A stretch of 64,000 nt of DNA from NCBI GenBank assembly GCA_900318065.1, contig ONIY01000001.1, positions 1 through 64,000 on the forward strand. Reading direction: 5' to 3'. The stretch's first letter is position 1. Each line of letters begins with the position of its first letter. A program made the position numbers and the translations under genes. The notes beneath the pieces were generated by a model that worked only from the letters and a program-made list of their open reading frames with translations, had not been told where the DNA came from and did not search any database. The DNA comes from an uncultured Prevotellaceae bacterium. Its GTDB lineage: Bacteria; Bacteroidota; Bacteroidia; Bacteroidales; Muribaculaceae. Of this stretch, positions 45,519 through 55,025 are shown in pieces.

Positions 45519-45716
45519 ACTAAACAATTTTTTAAAACATATACTCTGAAAAAAAATTTTCAAAACGAAAGTGCAAAAATAATGATTAAATGCCACATTT
45601 TAAAAAAATTACGACATTTTTATATTAAATAGCACACTAAAACGCCCATTTTCACCAGTTTTGAGACCTAATATCTCATGTAACCAGCATTACAAGCAGC
45701 TTTTACACGCCGCGGG

Positions 45717-46943
45717 TTAGTCCACATTGTGGAGGTTGTGCCCCATGCGGGTCTTCTTGGTGTGCATATAGAAGCGGTTGTACTTGTTGGGCATGACCTC
45801 GATGGGAACATTCTCCACCACCTCAAGACCATAACTCTCAAGACCCACGCGCTTGACGGGGTTGTTGGTCATCAATCGCATCTTCTTCACACCCAGAATG
45901 CGCAGTATGTTGGCGCCCACACCATAGTCGCGCTCGTCGGGCTTGAAGCCCAGGTGGGTGTTGGCGTCGACGGTGTCGAGGCCTTCTTCCTGCTGCAGCT
46001 TGTAGGCCTTGATTTTGTTCATGAGCCCAATGCCACGTCCTTCCTGGTTCATGTAGACGATAAGTCCCTTGCCCTCGGCCTCAATCATCTGCATGGCCTT
46101 GTGCAGCTGCTCACCGCACTCACATCGCATCGACCCGAAGATGTCGCCAGTGGCACATGAGGAGTGCACCCGCACAAGCAATGGCTCGTCCTCGGTCCAC
46201 TCGCCCTTGATGAGAGCGATGTGCTCCAAGCCGTTGTTGAGCTGCTTGAAAGGAATGAGCTTGAAGTGCCCGTAATGAGTGGGCATGTCTACAGTCTCTC
46301 CCACCTCGACAATCTTCTCGGTGCGCAGGCGATAGGCGATAAGGTCCTTGATGGAGATGATGGGCATGTTGTATTTTTTAGCCACTTTCACCAGCTGTGG
46401 CAGTCGCGCCATGGTGCCATCGGGGTTGATAATCTCTATGAGCGCTGCTGCAGGCTGCATTCCTGCCAAGCGGGTGAGGTCGATAGCCGCCTCGGTGTGT
46501 CCAGCACGCTTGAGCACGCCCTTGTCCTGAGCACGCAGTGGATTGACGTGTCCTGGTCGGCCAAAGTCGGTAGCCTTAGCGTTGGGGTTGGCAAGATGCC
46601 TGATTGTCTCGGCGCGGTCGTGCATCGACACGCCGGTGGTGCATCCCTCAAGCTTGTCGATGGTCACGGTGAACGGTGTTCCCAGCATCGAGGTGTTGTC
46701 GTCGACCTGCATTGTGAGTCCCAGCTGCTTGCACCGCTCGGTGGTGACAGGTGTGCACAGCACTCCCCTGCCCTCGCTCATCATGAAGTTGACCTTCTCC
46801 TCGGTAATGCACTCGGCGGCGATGATGAAATCGCCCTCGTTCTCACGGTCCTCATCGTCGACAACAATCACAAACTCTCCCTTGCGGAACTGCTCAATTG
46901 CCTCGTCGATAGTATTCAGTTTAAATTCATTGTTATCAGTCAT
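45717..46943 (-). CDS. ribBA: Bifunctional DHBP synthase / GTP cyclohydrolase II (RibBA)
   Basis: A 408-residue riboflavin enzyme. The N-terminal half makes 3,4-dihydroxy-2-butanone 4-phosphate ([21 protein letters not shown]). The C-terminal half opens GTP's imidazole ring ([23 protein letters not shown] with the zinc cysteines, NQEGRGIG). The two halves meet around residue 205. The LptF/G-like gene lies 27 bp upstream on the same strand, which leaves no room for an FMN riboswitch before ribBA. Confidence 0.95.
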   Translation of the reverse strand: MTDNNEFKLNTIDEAIEQFRKGEFVIVVDDEDRENEGDFIIAAECITEEKVNFMMSEGRGVLCTPVTTERCKQLGLTMQVDDNTSMLGTPFTVTIDKLEGCTTGVSMHDRAETIRHLANPNAKATDFGRPGHVNPLRAQDKGVLKRAGHTEAAIDLTRLAGMQPAAALIEIINPDGTMARLPQLVKVAKKYNMPIISIKDLIAYRLRTEKIVEVGETVDMPTHYGHFKLIPFKQLNNGLEHIALIKGEWTEDEPLLVRVHSSCATGDIFGSMRCECGEQLHKAMQMIEAEGKGLIVYMNQEGRGIGLMNKIKAYKLQQEEGLDTVDANTHLGFKPDERDYGVGANILRILGVKKMRLMTNNPVKRVGLESYGLEVVENVPIEVMPNKYNRFYMHTKKTRMGHNLHNVD

Positions 46944-46970
46944 GTCTAATTTTATTGTGTATTTTGTTGT

Positions 46971-48905
46971 TTAATTGTTTTCGTTCATATCGCTGGTGAT
47001 AATCTGCGTGATCTCATCGCACACCCGTTGTGCCACCTTAATCTCCCGCTTGAGGTTAGCCTGATGGCGTGTGCCCACCAGGTACAGCGGCAGACCCACG
47101 GGGAACACTACAGCCAGGGCAGTGCCCACGTGCTTGTAGTTAGTGATGTGATAGGTGAGCAACCCACGCATGATGGGGAAGTCCATAGCCTTGTTGAGCA
47201 GCAGCTGGTTGCGAGAGTTGGACAAGTAGTCGACCACGTCGTCTATCTCGGCAGCCAGCGCGTTGAGCATAGTCTTGTCGTAGCCCTGCTGCAAGTAGGT
47301 GAGATAGTCTTGCCGCGCCTTGTATTTCTCCAGGAAATCCTGGCAGTGCGTCTTGAGCGCTGCCACCTTGCCAAGGGCAACCTGGCTGTCGACCTCCTCG
47401 ATGATAACCTCCTTGAGGGTGAGGTGACGGCTCTGATGCAATCCCAGCAGCCGACGGAAGAAGTTGCGGTAGGCATCGGGGTTGAACACAGCCGAGTCGT
47501 CGACGGCTTTCTTGGTCAGGAAAATTCCCAACGGCAGCAGCACCGCCGAGCTTAGCCACACTCCCTGCCACACTGGCCAGTGTCCATCGCGTGCGAGCTT
47601 GTAGCCCGTGTTGTCGATAATATAATAGACCACAAAGAGCAGCACCGAGATCACGATGGGCGTTCCCAGTCCACCCTTGCGGATGATGGCACCCAGCGGA
47701 GCTCCAATGAAGAAGAAAATCAGGCACGCCAGCGAGAGGGTGAACTTCTTTTGCAGCTCAATCTCATGGCGGCGCATGATAAAGCTGTCCTCGTCGAGAG
47801 AATAGGTGCGGAACTCATAGTCCTGCTTCTTCATCTTCAGGTTGGAGATAGAGCTATACAGTATAGAGCGCAGGGCAGACCCTGGAATGCTCGCCTTCAG
47901 GGAATCAAAGTCGAGCGCCTTGGGCATTACCACCGGTTTCACCGGAATGGCTATTGTGGTGTCCTGCTTCACATCGAGCCGCACCGTGGGGACTCCCACG
48001 CTGGGGACAGAGCGAATTTGGTTGCCAATCATGTTGCCTGCCGAGTCGATTTTTTGTTTCACCGAGTCGATGGTGTGCCTGAGCTCCTCAATGTTCTTTC
48101 CCACATATTGCTGCCGCATGGTCTCGTCGTCCATGCGGGTGAAATTGTCGTTGTAAGGGATTATAATCTCCTTGCTCTTGAATGCCTCACGGCGGTACAT
48201 CTCGTCGCTTCCCAGCTCGTTGGTCATAGTGGTTCCTGTGGCAAGGTCTTCATACCAGTTGCCATGCTCAAGATTGAGAATGAGGTGAGTCTTCTCGCTG
48301 TTCATGGTGAGGCTGCCCGAGTCGGCCACGACAATGCGCGGGAACATTGATGACGACGACACGTCGTAGATGAGGATGCCGTAGAGTTTATCGCTTTTAG
48401 GGTCTTTCTGCTTCACATAGAGGTTGTAGCCTGGAATCTGATTGTAGATAGCACCCTCGGGGATGTCGAGAGTGGGCGACTTCTGCCTCATGGAGAAGAG
48501 CAAGGTCCACATCTTCACCTGTGATGGCGGCAGCACATTGTTCTGGAAGAAGAAGGCTCCCACACTCACGAGCATGATAAATAGCGTGAGCGGCTTCATC
48601 ACCTTGAGCAGCGAGATGCCACTCGACTTCATCGCGGTGAGTTCAAAATGCTCGCCCAGGTTGCCAAATGTCATGAGCGAAGCCAGCAATATCGACAAAG
48701 GCAGCGCCAGCGGCACCATCGACAGTGCGGCATAGAAGAAGAGCTCGGCAATCAAGTCAACGCTCAGTCCCTTGCCCACCAGCTCGTCGATGTATTTCCA
48801 CAGGAACTGCATCATCACGATAAACAGACATATACAGAACGTCATCATGAATAAAGGCAAGAATGTCTTTAGCATGAACCAGTATAGTCGCTTTATCTTT
48901 AGCAT
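46971..48905 (-). CDS. LptF/LptG family permease (YjgP/YjgQ)
   Basis: A 644-residue protein of the YjgP/YjgQ family, the inner-membrane subunits of the lipopolysaccharide export machine. The pattern is KRLYWFMLKTFLPLFMMTFCI with early helices, a periplasmic beta-jellyroll domain (FQNNVLPPSQVKMWTLLFSMRQKSPTLDI at its start), and a late group of helices (LACLIFFFIGAPLGAIIRKGGLG). Bacteroidetes often have one long member instead of separate LptF and LptG. The added C-terminal 150 residues contain further coiled and membrane segments. The ATG at 48905 is used; a TTG at 48911 is less likely. Followed by ribBA. Confidence 0.85.
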   Translation of the reverse strand: MLKIKRLYWFMLKTFLPLFMMTFCICLFIVMMQFLWKYIDELVGKGLSVDLIAELFFYAALSMVPLALPLSILLASLMTFGNLGEHFELTAMKSSGISLLKVMKPLTLFIMLVSVGAFFFQNNVLPPSQVKMWTLLFSMRQKSPTLDIPEGAIYNQIPGYNLYVKQKDPKSDKLYGILIYDVSSSSMFPRIVVADSGSLTMNSEKTHLILNLEHGNWYEDLATGTTMTNELGSDEMYRREAFKSKEIIIPYNDNFTRMDDETMRQQYVGKNIEELRHTIDSVKQKIDSAGNMIGNQIRSVPSVGVPTVRLDVKQDTTIAIPVKPVVMPKALDFDSLKASIPGSALRSILYSSISNLKMKKQDYEFRTYSLDEDSFIMRRHEIELQKKFTLSLACLIFFFIGAPLGAIIRKGGLGTPIVISVLLFVVYYIIDNTGYKLARDGHWPVWQGVWLSSAVLLPLGIFLTKKAVDDSAVFNPDAYRNFFRRLLGLHQSRHLTLKEVIIEEVDSQVALGKVAALKTHCQDFLEKYKARQDYLTYLQQGYDKTMLNALAAEIDDVVDYLSNSRNQLLLNKAMDFPIMRGLLTYHITNYKHVGTALAVVFPVGLPLYLVGTRHQANLKREIKVAQRVCDEITQIITSDMNENN

Positions 48906-48950
48906 TGCCAAGTGGAAATTGAATAAAGTGAAGACTCCCGGGAGAGTGTG

Positions 48951-49706
48951 TTATCTCTGGACAAACTCGCGGTCGTTGATGATGCGCTTGGGCAGGTCAT
49001 ACTTCTCGCACAACTTGCGCCACTCGCGACTGGCGATGTAGTCTTGAATAATGTGCGCATGGTCCATGCTGTGCATGTCGCTGCCCAGCATGTCGCACAA
49101 GTTGTTGTCGATGAGCCAGAGAGCCGTCTCGCGAGCACCGCGGCCAAAGTAGCCCTCGAGCGAGAGGATGTTGACCTGGAACTTGACGCTGGCACTGTGC
49201 AACGACTTGTAGCGGTCCTTGCGGTCGTAGTAGTAACGGTAGCGCTCGGGGTGAGCAAGGATGGGACGATAGCCCTTGACCTGAAGGTCAAACATCATTT
49301 TGTCGATGCCAATGAGCTCCTGAACAAAGGAGTTCTCGAGCAGGATGCGGTTGCCTGGCATGGGCAGCAGGTGCCCTGCCTCATACTCGCGGTTCCAGTA
49401 CTCGTCGATGCGGTACTCGGCCGAGACATCAAGGTCGACAGGAAGTCCCTCTTCCTCAACAGCTTTCTTAAGTGTCTCGAAGGCAGCGGTGAGCGTCTCG
49501 GGAGTGTTCTCAAAGGTCTCGGCAGTGACGTGCGAGGTTAAGATCACGTGCGAAATGCCCATGTCAATCTCGGCACGCAGCATCTCCAGCGACTGGTCAA
49601 TATTTTGTGAGCCATGATCCACACCGGGCAGGATGTGGCAGTGCATATCGGTGTGATAGAACAACTTAGGGCTCTCTTTAGATTTCTTCTTGAATAAGTT
49701 GAACAT
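48951..49706 (-). CDS. CpsB/CapC-type PHP tyrosine phosphatase
   Basis: A 251-residue member of the CpsB/CapC family, manganese-dependent protein-tyrosine phosphatases with a PHP fold. Metal-binding motifs are HTDMHCHILPGVDHGSQ at the start and ILAHPERY in the middle. In other bacteria they control tyrosine kinases that regulate capsule export. No kinase or capsule gene is next to it here. It lies upstream of the LptF/G-like and ribBA genes on the same strand. Confidence 0.85.
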   Translation of the reverse strand: MFNLFKKKSKESPKLFYHTDMHCHILPGVDHGSQNIDQSLEMLRAEIDMGISHVILTSHVTAETFENTPETLTAAFETLKKAVEEEGLPVDLDVSAEYRIDEYWNREYEAGHLLPMPGNRILLENSFVQELIGIDKMMFDLQVKGYRPILAHPERYRYYYDRKDRYKSLHSASVKFQVNILSLEGYFGRGARETALWLIDNNLCDMLGSDMHSMDHAHIIQDYIASREWRKLCEKYDLPKRIINDREFVQR

Positions 49707-49852
49707 AGTGCTATTTAAGATTTTATCATGTTCTTACTAAAAAAACGACCACAAAGGTAGCACTTTTTCTTTACACCTTGATTATAATAATTATTTTATT
49801 TATAAAAATAACTATAATTAAGACTCAACATTTTACCATTGCGGCTTGAACA

Positions 49853-49890
49853 CAATCAGCTGGACCTCGTGAACGAAATCCAGCTGATTG
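49853..49890 (-). terminator. Hairpin downstream of the Dcu-type transporter gene
   Basis: Perfect 12-bp arms CAATCAGCTGGA (49853-49864) with 49879-49890, 14-nt loop. Little T run follows on the minus strand, so intrinsic termination is not certain. Confidence 0.6.
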
Positions 49891-49913
49891 CTCTGGGTGA
49901 CACCCATCAGGAA

Positions 49914-51377
49914 TCAAATGAGCCCCATCGAGTGGAAAAGATAGGCAAAGAGATATCCCGACACGCTCGCCACAACAGTGTGAACCATGCCTGGCATCAT
50001 AAATGAGTGGTTGAGCAGATACTTGCCAATGACTGTGGTTCCGGTGCGGTCGAAGTTCACAGTAGCAATATCTGATGGATAGTTGGGAATGAAGAAATAG
50101 CCATAGACCGAGGGGAACACTCCCAGCAATATCCATCCGTCAATGCCCAGTTTGTAGGCCAGCGGGAGCATGGCAACAACCACTGCTCCCTGCGAGTTGA
50201 CGAGCACCGAAACGAGGAAGAACGCAAAGGCTATCGACCATGGATACTGCTCTACCATGCCCGAGAGTATGGACTGGATATCGTCGAGATAGTTGGCAAA
50301 ATAAGTGTCGGCAAGCCAGGCGATGCCATAGATTGCCACAACAGCTACCATACCGCTTTGCCACACGGGACCCGACACGGCTTTCTTGGGCGACGCCTTG
50401 CAGAAGATTATCATCAGCGCCGCTGCGGTAATCATCACAATCTGAATCACGAGGTTCATCTTCAATGGACTTTCAACTTTCTCGGTGACGCCTGCCACAT
50501 GTTGCCCAATCTTTGCCAGCTGGTCGGCGGTAACTGTCACACGAGAGCCAATGAGCTCGACAGAGGGAGCATCTTTAAGCGCCTTGACAGTGTCGTAGGC
50601 AGGAAGCAAGTCTTGGAAAATAGCAAAGAACACAATCACAAGCAGTGCTCCAAAGAAAATGAACACAGCACGCTTGCTCTCGGGAGCGATTTTCTTGTCA
50701 AGAGTGGTGGCAGTGCCGCCATAGATGTACTCGCGTTGAGCGGGATCGGCAAGTTTCTTCTGGAACTCGGGATCCTTGTCAAGGTCCTTGCCACGACGAT
50801 AGGACGCTACCGATGCCAGGATGATGCCCAGCAAGCAAGCAGGGAAGGTGACCATGAGCACCTGAGGAATGCTGATGGAGTAGCCATTGGCTCCCGAGAT
50901 GGTGATGAATGCTACCACTGCTGCCGCGATGGGCGAGCAAGTGATACCAATCTGCGAGGCAATGCTGGCGATTCCACAAGGACGCTCGGGACGGATGCCC
51001 TTCTTGATTGCGATGTCGCAAATGATGGGCATCAGTGTGTAGACCACATGTCCAGTGCCCACTAGCACAGTAAGGAAGAATGTGCACAATGGAGCGAGAA
51101 AGGTGATGCGGGCTGGATGCTTGCGCAAGAGCCTCTCAGCCAGCTGAATGAGCCAGTCCATGCCTCCCGAGGCCTGCATGATGCCGGCACAAGTGACAGC
51201 TGCAATGATGATGTAGATGACATCGGTGGGCGGTGTGCCCGGTTTCATACCAAAGCCAAACACGAGAATGGCTAATCCAATTCCCGAAATGGCTCCCAAT
51301 GCTAGGCTTCCGTATCTTGAGCCCAGCCACAACGCTGCAAGAACAATGCAGAGTTGCAAAATCATTAGTAGTGACAT
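49914..51377 (-). CDS. Anaerobic C4-dicarboxylate transporter (DcuA/DcuB family)
   Basis: A 487-residue permease with about 12 hydrophobic helices. Dcu signatures include LALGAISGIGLAILVFGFGMKPG, VTCAGIMQASGGMDWLIQLAE and CGIASIASQIGITCSPIAAA. It exchanges fumarate, malate, aspartate and succinate in anaerobic respiration. Long insert between helices (residues about 230-300) is charged. It is downstream of a porin gene, 109 bp apart with a heptamer repeat between, so an outer-plus-inner membrane uptake pair is plausible. Confidence 0.9.
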   Translation of the reverse strand: MSLLMILQLCIVLAALWLGSRYGSLALGAISGIGLAILVFGFGMKPGTPPTDVIYIIIAAVTCAGIMQASGGMDWLIQLAERLLRKHPARITFLAPLCTFFLTVLVGTGHVVYTLMPIICDIAIKKGIRPERPCGIASIASQIGITCSPIAAAVVAFITISGANGYSISIPQVLMVTFPACLLGIILASVASYRRGKDLDKDPEFQKKLADPAQREYIYGGTATTLDKKIAPESKRAVFIFFGALLVIVFFAIFQDLLPAYDTVKALKDAPSVELIGSRVTVTADQLAKIGQHVAGVTEKVESPLKMNLVIQIVMITAAALMIIFCKASPKKAVSGPVWQSGMVAVVAIYGIAWLADTYFANYLDDIQSILSGMVEQYPWSIAFAFFLVSVLVNSQGAVVVAMLPLAYKLGIDGWILLGVFPSVYGYFFIPNYPSDIATVNFDRTGTTVIGKYLLNHSFMMPGMVHTVVASVSGYLFAYLFHSMGLI

Positions 51378-51380
51378 GTA

Positions 51381-51472
51381 TTTTAAGTTTTAAGTGTGAA
51401 GTTTTAAGTGTTAAGTGGCGCCTGCGGCGCTTGAAATGTGGAACGTGGAACGCGGAATGTAGAACGTGGAAA
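51381..51472. repeat. Two blocks of heptanucleotide units around a GCGCCTGCGGCGC palindrome
   Basis: 51381-51415 has TTTTAAG, TTTTAAG, TGTGAAG, TTTTAAG, TGTTAAG in phase. A GCGCC-TGC-GGCGC palindrome follows, then 51431-51472 has TTGAAAT, GTGGAAC, GTGGAAC, GCGGAAT, GTAGAAC, GTGGAAA. This is the same GTGGAAN unit as in the composite repeats. Confidence 0.85.
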
Positions 51473-51486
51473 GTCTTGAGTGTGAA

Positions 51487-52701
51487 CTAATAGCGTATGC
51501 TCACTTGCACATAGACTGTGCTGTAGTTGTGGTTGGCGAGCGAGCGGTCGTTGGTGAACATATACTCGCCCTGTATCTCAAAGTACTTGCAGAACCTGAA
51601 GTTGAGACCAACCTCATAGTTGGTCTTGGCATGAAGCCACGATGCGCTGGGACGATACAAGTCATAGCGGCATTTGGCAAGCAGCTTGTTACCCACCACT
51701 GGCACAATTGCAAGGGCATAGAAACCGTCGGCCTTATTGGAAGCCATCTCGTTGCCCTCACGGTCGTAGTATCTCTTGATGGTAAGGTCGGTGGCATCGC
51801 CAGGCTTTTGATAGGTTGTGGCAAACCCCAGCCCTGTTGAGTGAATGTACTCGCCACGCAGTTGCAAGTCGCCTTTCTTGTACTCGGCACTCAAGGCATA
51901 ACGATGCTTGTTCAACCTGAGCAGCTCGCCACCGCTCTTGCGGGAATAGGATCCTTCCCAGCCAAAGGCGCCAATGCGCAGCCCTGCAACGGGCATCACC
52001 CACACTCCACCAATGATGTCTTTCTTGTTATCGACATCGCCGGTGTTGATGCCCTGCCCGTTAAACACACCCACCTGATAGTGCAACAGGTTGCGGCCGC
52101 TACTATTCTTGAGAAAGTCGCCCTGAAACTGCAGACCAATGTCGCGGCCATTGCTGGCATGCTCGCCCGTACGGTCGCTGAAGCCCGACAGCTTCGACAC
52201 TGGCTGTGAGTAGGCCATGAAGCCCTGGTCGATGGGATTCATGGGATTCTCGAAGGTGAACGGTCTCTTGAACTGCCCCAGCTTCACCTTGAAGAAACTG
52301 AACCGCTGCCATTCCATGAAGTAGTCAACCAGTCGTGGACTGCTGCCCAGATTGGTAGTGTTGCCATTGATTTGGCCTTGAATCTTGTAGTACAACTCAC
52401 CCAGGATATTGCCTTCAATCGATGCCCTCACTATCCTCACGTTGAAAGAGTTGCTGTTGCCACTCTCCTGGAAAGTTGCTTGATAGGATGCAATAGCAAA
52501 GCCACTGAATTTGGGTTTAGTGAAAATTGGTGTTTTCTTGTTTTCCTGATCAACACCTGTGCCCTTGTCGTCCTTATCGGAGGGAGCAAGTTCTGTTGCA
52601 TTCTCGCTCTCATTGGCCAGCAAGGTTGATGCCTCGTCGTGTGCTGCGACAACTTGCATAAACAGCAATGTGAACAAGAGTGTAAATGAGATTCGCTTCA
52701 T
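51487..52701 (-). CDS. Porin (OprO/OprP-type beta-barrel)
   Basis: A 404-residue outer-membrane protein. A signal peptide (residues 1-20) is followed by about 16 amphipathic strands, for example FSGFAIASYQATFQ, YYKIQGQINGN and NYEVGLNFRFCKYFEIQGEY. It ends in YVQVSIRY with terminal tyrosine, the insertion signal. The family is the phosphate-selective type by fold, but selectivity cannot be read. It is the first gene of a probable porin-Dcu operon. Confidence 0.8.
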   Translation of the reverse strand: MKRISFTLLFTLLFMQVVAAHDEASTLLANESENATELAPSDKDDKGTGVDQENKKTPIFTKPKFSGFAIASYQATFQESGNSNSFNVRIVRASIEGNILGELYYKIQGQINGNTTNLGSSPRLVDYFMEWQRFSFFKVKLGQFKRPFTFENPMNPIDQGFMAYSQPVSKLSGFSDRTGEHASNGRDIGLQFQGDFLKNSSGRNLLHYQVGVFNGQGINTGDVDNKKDIIGGVWVMPVAGLRIGAFGWEGSYSRKSGGELLRLNKHRYALSAEYKKGDLQLRGEYIHSTGLGFATTYQKPGDATDLTIKRYYDREGNEMASNKADGFYALAIVPVVGNKLLAKCRYDLYRPSASWLHAKTNYEVGLNFRFCKYFEIQGEYMFTNDRSLANHNYSTVYVQVSIRY

Positions 52702-52865
52702 GTGTCAAACTTATAATTTTTAATTACTTCACAAATTTAGTAATTTCAATTCATTTGAGCACAATGTTTTTCAATATTTTATCGAAATAAATGATTTTGT
52801 ATTGCGCATTTTGGGTGTTTTATTGAGTTTAAGTATTTAAATTTGCCACATTCTATTTTTTTCAG

Positions 52866-52873
52866 TACTTTTG
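52866..52873 (+). promoter_or_regulatory. -7 promoter box (TACTTTTG) of the gene at 52903
   Basis: TACTTTTG is 29 bp before the ATG at 52903. Confidence 0.65.
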
Positions 52874-52902
52874 AGGCGATTTTAAATAAACACTTTATCT
52901 AT

Positions 52903-53883
52903 ATGAGAATTACAGGAAGCATTATAGCATTAGCAATAATTGCCAGCGCAATTTCAAGCGCAATGGCTGCCACAACCGATAAAGTGAACCTGGAGTGGCA
53001 GCAATGCGTGCTGGCGGCAGTTGACTCATTCCCACACAACGGCGGCTACTACACCGGTGCCAAGCCTAACGACACATTCAAGAAAACAGCATGGAAGGGA
53101 CTGCACCAGGCCTACAAGATGACGCTTGCCGACTCTCGCCCAGTGCTCGACCTGCAACTGGCACAACCCTCGTTTTGCTCCAGCGCAACCTATTGCGCTC
53201 TCATCAAGGCGCTCCTGATGTGGGACAAAGACCACAAAATCTCTCGCGAGGCTTGGCTGGCGATGAAACCCTTTGTGGGAATCGTCGACAACATGAACCC
53301 TCAAGGATACTACCAGAGCGACGGAGAGGGATTCTGGGGACGCATGAACGGCAACGGCCCTGCCATCGCAGTGCTCATTCACGAGCTCAAAGCTGGCTAC
53401 AGCTTCACTGCCTATCGTGGCGCCAAGACAGCGGCGTGCAAGGAGAGTGCCGATGAGCGTTACCTCACCGACGACGAGTGGCGCAACCTCCCCATCTGGC
53501 AACAGGCCAAACCTGGCGACTTCATGAAGATATTCTGGAACCGCGACGACGATAGCGGTGCCATCATTGGCGACAACGGTGTGAAAGGCGACCTGCAGGA
53601 ACACGGCCACAGCGTCATCTTCATGGGTATTGACAGTGAGGGATTTGTCACCTACTGGAGCAGTAACGGCCCTGGAGAGAAGCCTGCCGAGATGGGCTAC
53701 AGCATGGGGCGCTGCGACAAGACCCGCATCCAGCGAGTGGTGTTCACCCGCATCACCAATCCCGAGCGCTTCGACAACGTAAAGAAAATGCCTCCCAAGC
53801 ACACCAACCAATACATCTACGACCTTAACGGTAAGAAACACAGCTCCACCCGCGAACTCATGAAGCACACAGGGATTAAGTAG
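52903..53883 (+). CDS. Secreted protein, possible papain-fold (NlpC/P60-like) enzyme
   Basis: A 326-residue exported protein (signal peptide, residues 1-22). I do not recognise the family with certainty. A cysteine in a helix start, FCSSATYCALIKALL (C92), a histidine in HGHSVIFMGID (H236) and the following YWSSN are in the order and spacing of NlpC/P60 or CHAP-type cysteine hydrolases. The AKPGDFMKIFW segment is the 'GDLVFW'-like strand of that fold. A cell-wall hydrolase is therefore plausible. The tail from about 290 is basic. It sits alone between the porin gene and the thioesterase gene. Confidence 0.55.
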   Translation: MRITGSIIALAIIASAISSAMAATTDKVNLEWQQCVLAAVDSFPHNGGYYTGAKPNDTFKKTAWKGLHQAYKMTLADSRPVLDLQLAQPSFCSSATYCALIKALLMWDKDHKISREAWLAMKPFVGIVDNMNPQGYYQSDGEGFWGRMNGNGPAIAVLIHELKAGYSFTAYRGAKTAACKESADERYLTDDEWRNLPIWQQAKPGDFMKIFWNRDDDSGAIIGDNGVKGDLQEHGHSVIFMGIDSEGFVTYWSSNGPGEKPAEMGYSMGRCDKTRIQRVVFTRITNPERFDNVKKMPPKHTNQYIYDLNGKKHSSTRELMKHTGIK

Positions 53884-53946
53884 GTGAGAGGGAAGAGGTG
53901 AGAGGGAAGAGGAAAGAGGTGAGAGAAGAAAATGAAGAGGTGAGAA
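53884..53946. repeat. Heptanucleotide units (GTGAGAG/GGAAGAG)
   Basis: Six clean units (GTGAGAG, GGAAGAG, GTGAGAG, GGAAGAG, GAAAGAG, GTGAGAG), then AAGAAAA, TGAAGAG, GTGAGAA still in phase. They begin at the base after the preceding stop codon. Confidence 0.85.
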
Positions 53947-53984
53947 TTTATTTATCTACTTGTTAGTAAGAAAATTATATCATT

Positions 53985-54731
53985 ATGGGACTATCGCAAG
54001 ACAGGAAAGAATATAGCCAGCAGTTTTATCTCTCGGCAGGAGAGTGTAATCCACAGGCCGAGATGCCTGTCACACTGCTGATGAACCGAATAATTGAAGT
54101 GGCTACCAACCATGCCAACGCATGGGGCGTGGGATATGCACGGCTCATCAAGGACGACCAGGGATGGGTGCTCTCGAGGGTGACCATCGAGATGAAGCGC
54201 TATCCGCGGGTAGACGAGAACTACTCGCTCACCACTTGGATTGAAGATTACAACCGCCACTTCTCGCAGCGTAACATGGAAGTGCGCGACTGCAATGATG
54301 AAATAATTGGCTACGTGCGCACCATCTGGGTAGTGATCAACCTGAGCACTCGTGAGAGTGTCGACATCTCCAAGCTGAGCTACATTAGCGAGAACGTCTC
54401 GGGACGCCCCTGCCCCATCGAGCCACAAAGCCGGCTGCGACCCTTTGAGCCCACCAGGACCGAGAGCTACCAGTTCCAGTACACCGACATCGATTTCAAC
54501 GGCCATGTGAACACAGTGCGCTACATTGAGCACATCTTGAACCAGTTCCCCATGCAGCAGTACAAGGAAAACATCATCCAGCGCCTGGAACTGGCTTTTG
54601 TCAAGGAATCCTACTACGACAACCAGGCAATGATAGCAATCGACGAGAGCGACCCCGCCAATGTGCGCCTCGACATTAATGTCGACGACATCACTCGAGT
54701 TCGCTCCCGCCTGATTTTCCAGAAAAGATGA
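53985..54731 (+). CDS. Acyl-ACP thioesterase
   Basis: A 248-residue double hot-dog protein of the FatA/acyl-ACP thioesterase family, which releases fatty acids from acyl carrier protein. Motifs are NRIIEVATNHANAWGVGYARL and, in the second half, YTDIDFNGHVNTVRYIEHIL, whose D-N-H triad is the active site (N in FNGHVN). Full length. No fatty-acid synthesis genes adjoin. It is preceded by a heptamer repeat. Confidence 0.9.
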   Translation: MGLSQDRKEYSQQFYLSAGECNPQAEMPVTLLMNRIIEVATNHANAWGVGYARLIKDDQGWVLSRVTIEMKRYPRVDENYSLTTWIEDYNRHFSQRNMEVRDCNDEIIGYVRTIWVVINLSTRESVDISKLSYISENVSGRPCPIEPQSRLRPFEPTRTESYQFQYTDIDFNGHVNTVRYIEHILNQFPMQQYKENIIQRLELAFVKESYYDNQAMIAIDESDPANVRLDINVDDITRVRSRLIFQKR

Positions 54732-54791
54732 TTGAACTGGTAAAGAAATATTAGGCTTAAATCATCTGAAAATCTCAACCTCGTTCTGCCC

Positions 54792-55025
54792 TCAAAGACC
54801 TTCCCTTTGAGGACAATCTTGGTGTTCAAGCCATACTTCTTCGGCAAGATATTTTTCACTGCGGCAATGAAGGTCGGCAACTCCCTCATCAATGAGATTG
54901 GCAGTTTCTGAATTGTAGTAGATGTCGGTGGCTTCTTGTAAAGACACATTGAACATCTCACTTATATTCTCAATAATCCTTGCAATCTTTGCACTACGCA
55001 ATGCCAACTTGCTTTCGTCACTCAT
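54792..55025 (-). CDS. DUF3791 protein, third gene of the DUF3990 operon
   Basis: A 77-residue protein of the DUF3791 type, with a helical body (SAKIARIIENISEMFNVSLQEATDIYY) then ADLHCRSEKYLAEEVW. The ATG overlaps the stop of the DUF3990 gene by 4 bp (ATGA), so translation is coupled. It probably binds the DUF3990 protein, by analogy with small antitoxin partners, but no function is known. AT-rich relative to flanks. Confidence 0.75.
   Translation of the reverse strand: MSDESKLALRSAKIARIIENISEMFNVSLQEATDIYYNSETANLIDEGVADLHCRSEKYLAEEVWLEHQDCPQREGL

Noticed and set aside
46944..46970. Possible FMN riboswitch before ribBA
   Set aside because: Only 27 bp separate ribBA from the upstream gene, too short for the aptamer.
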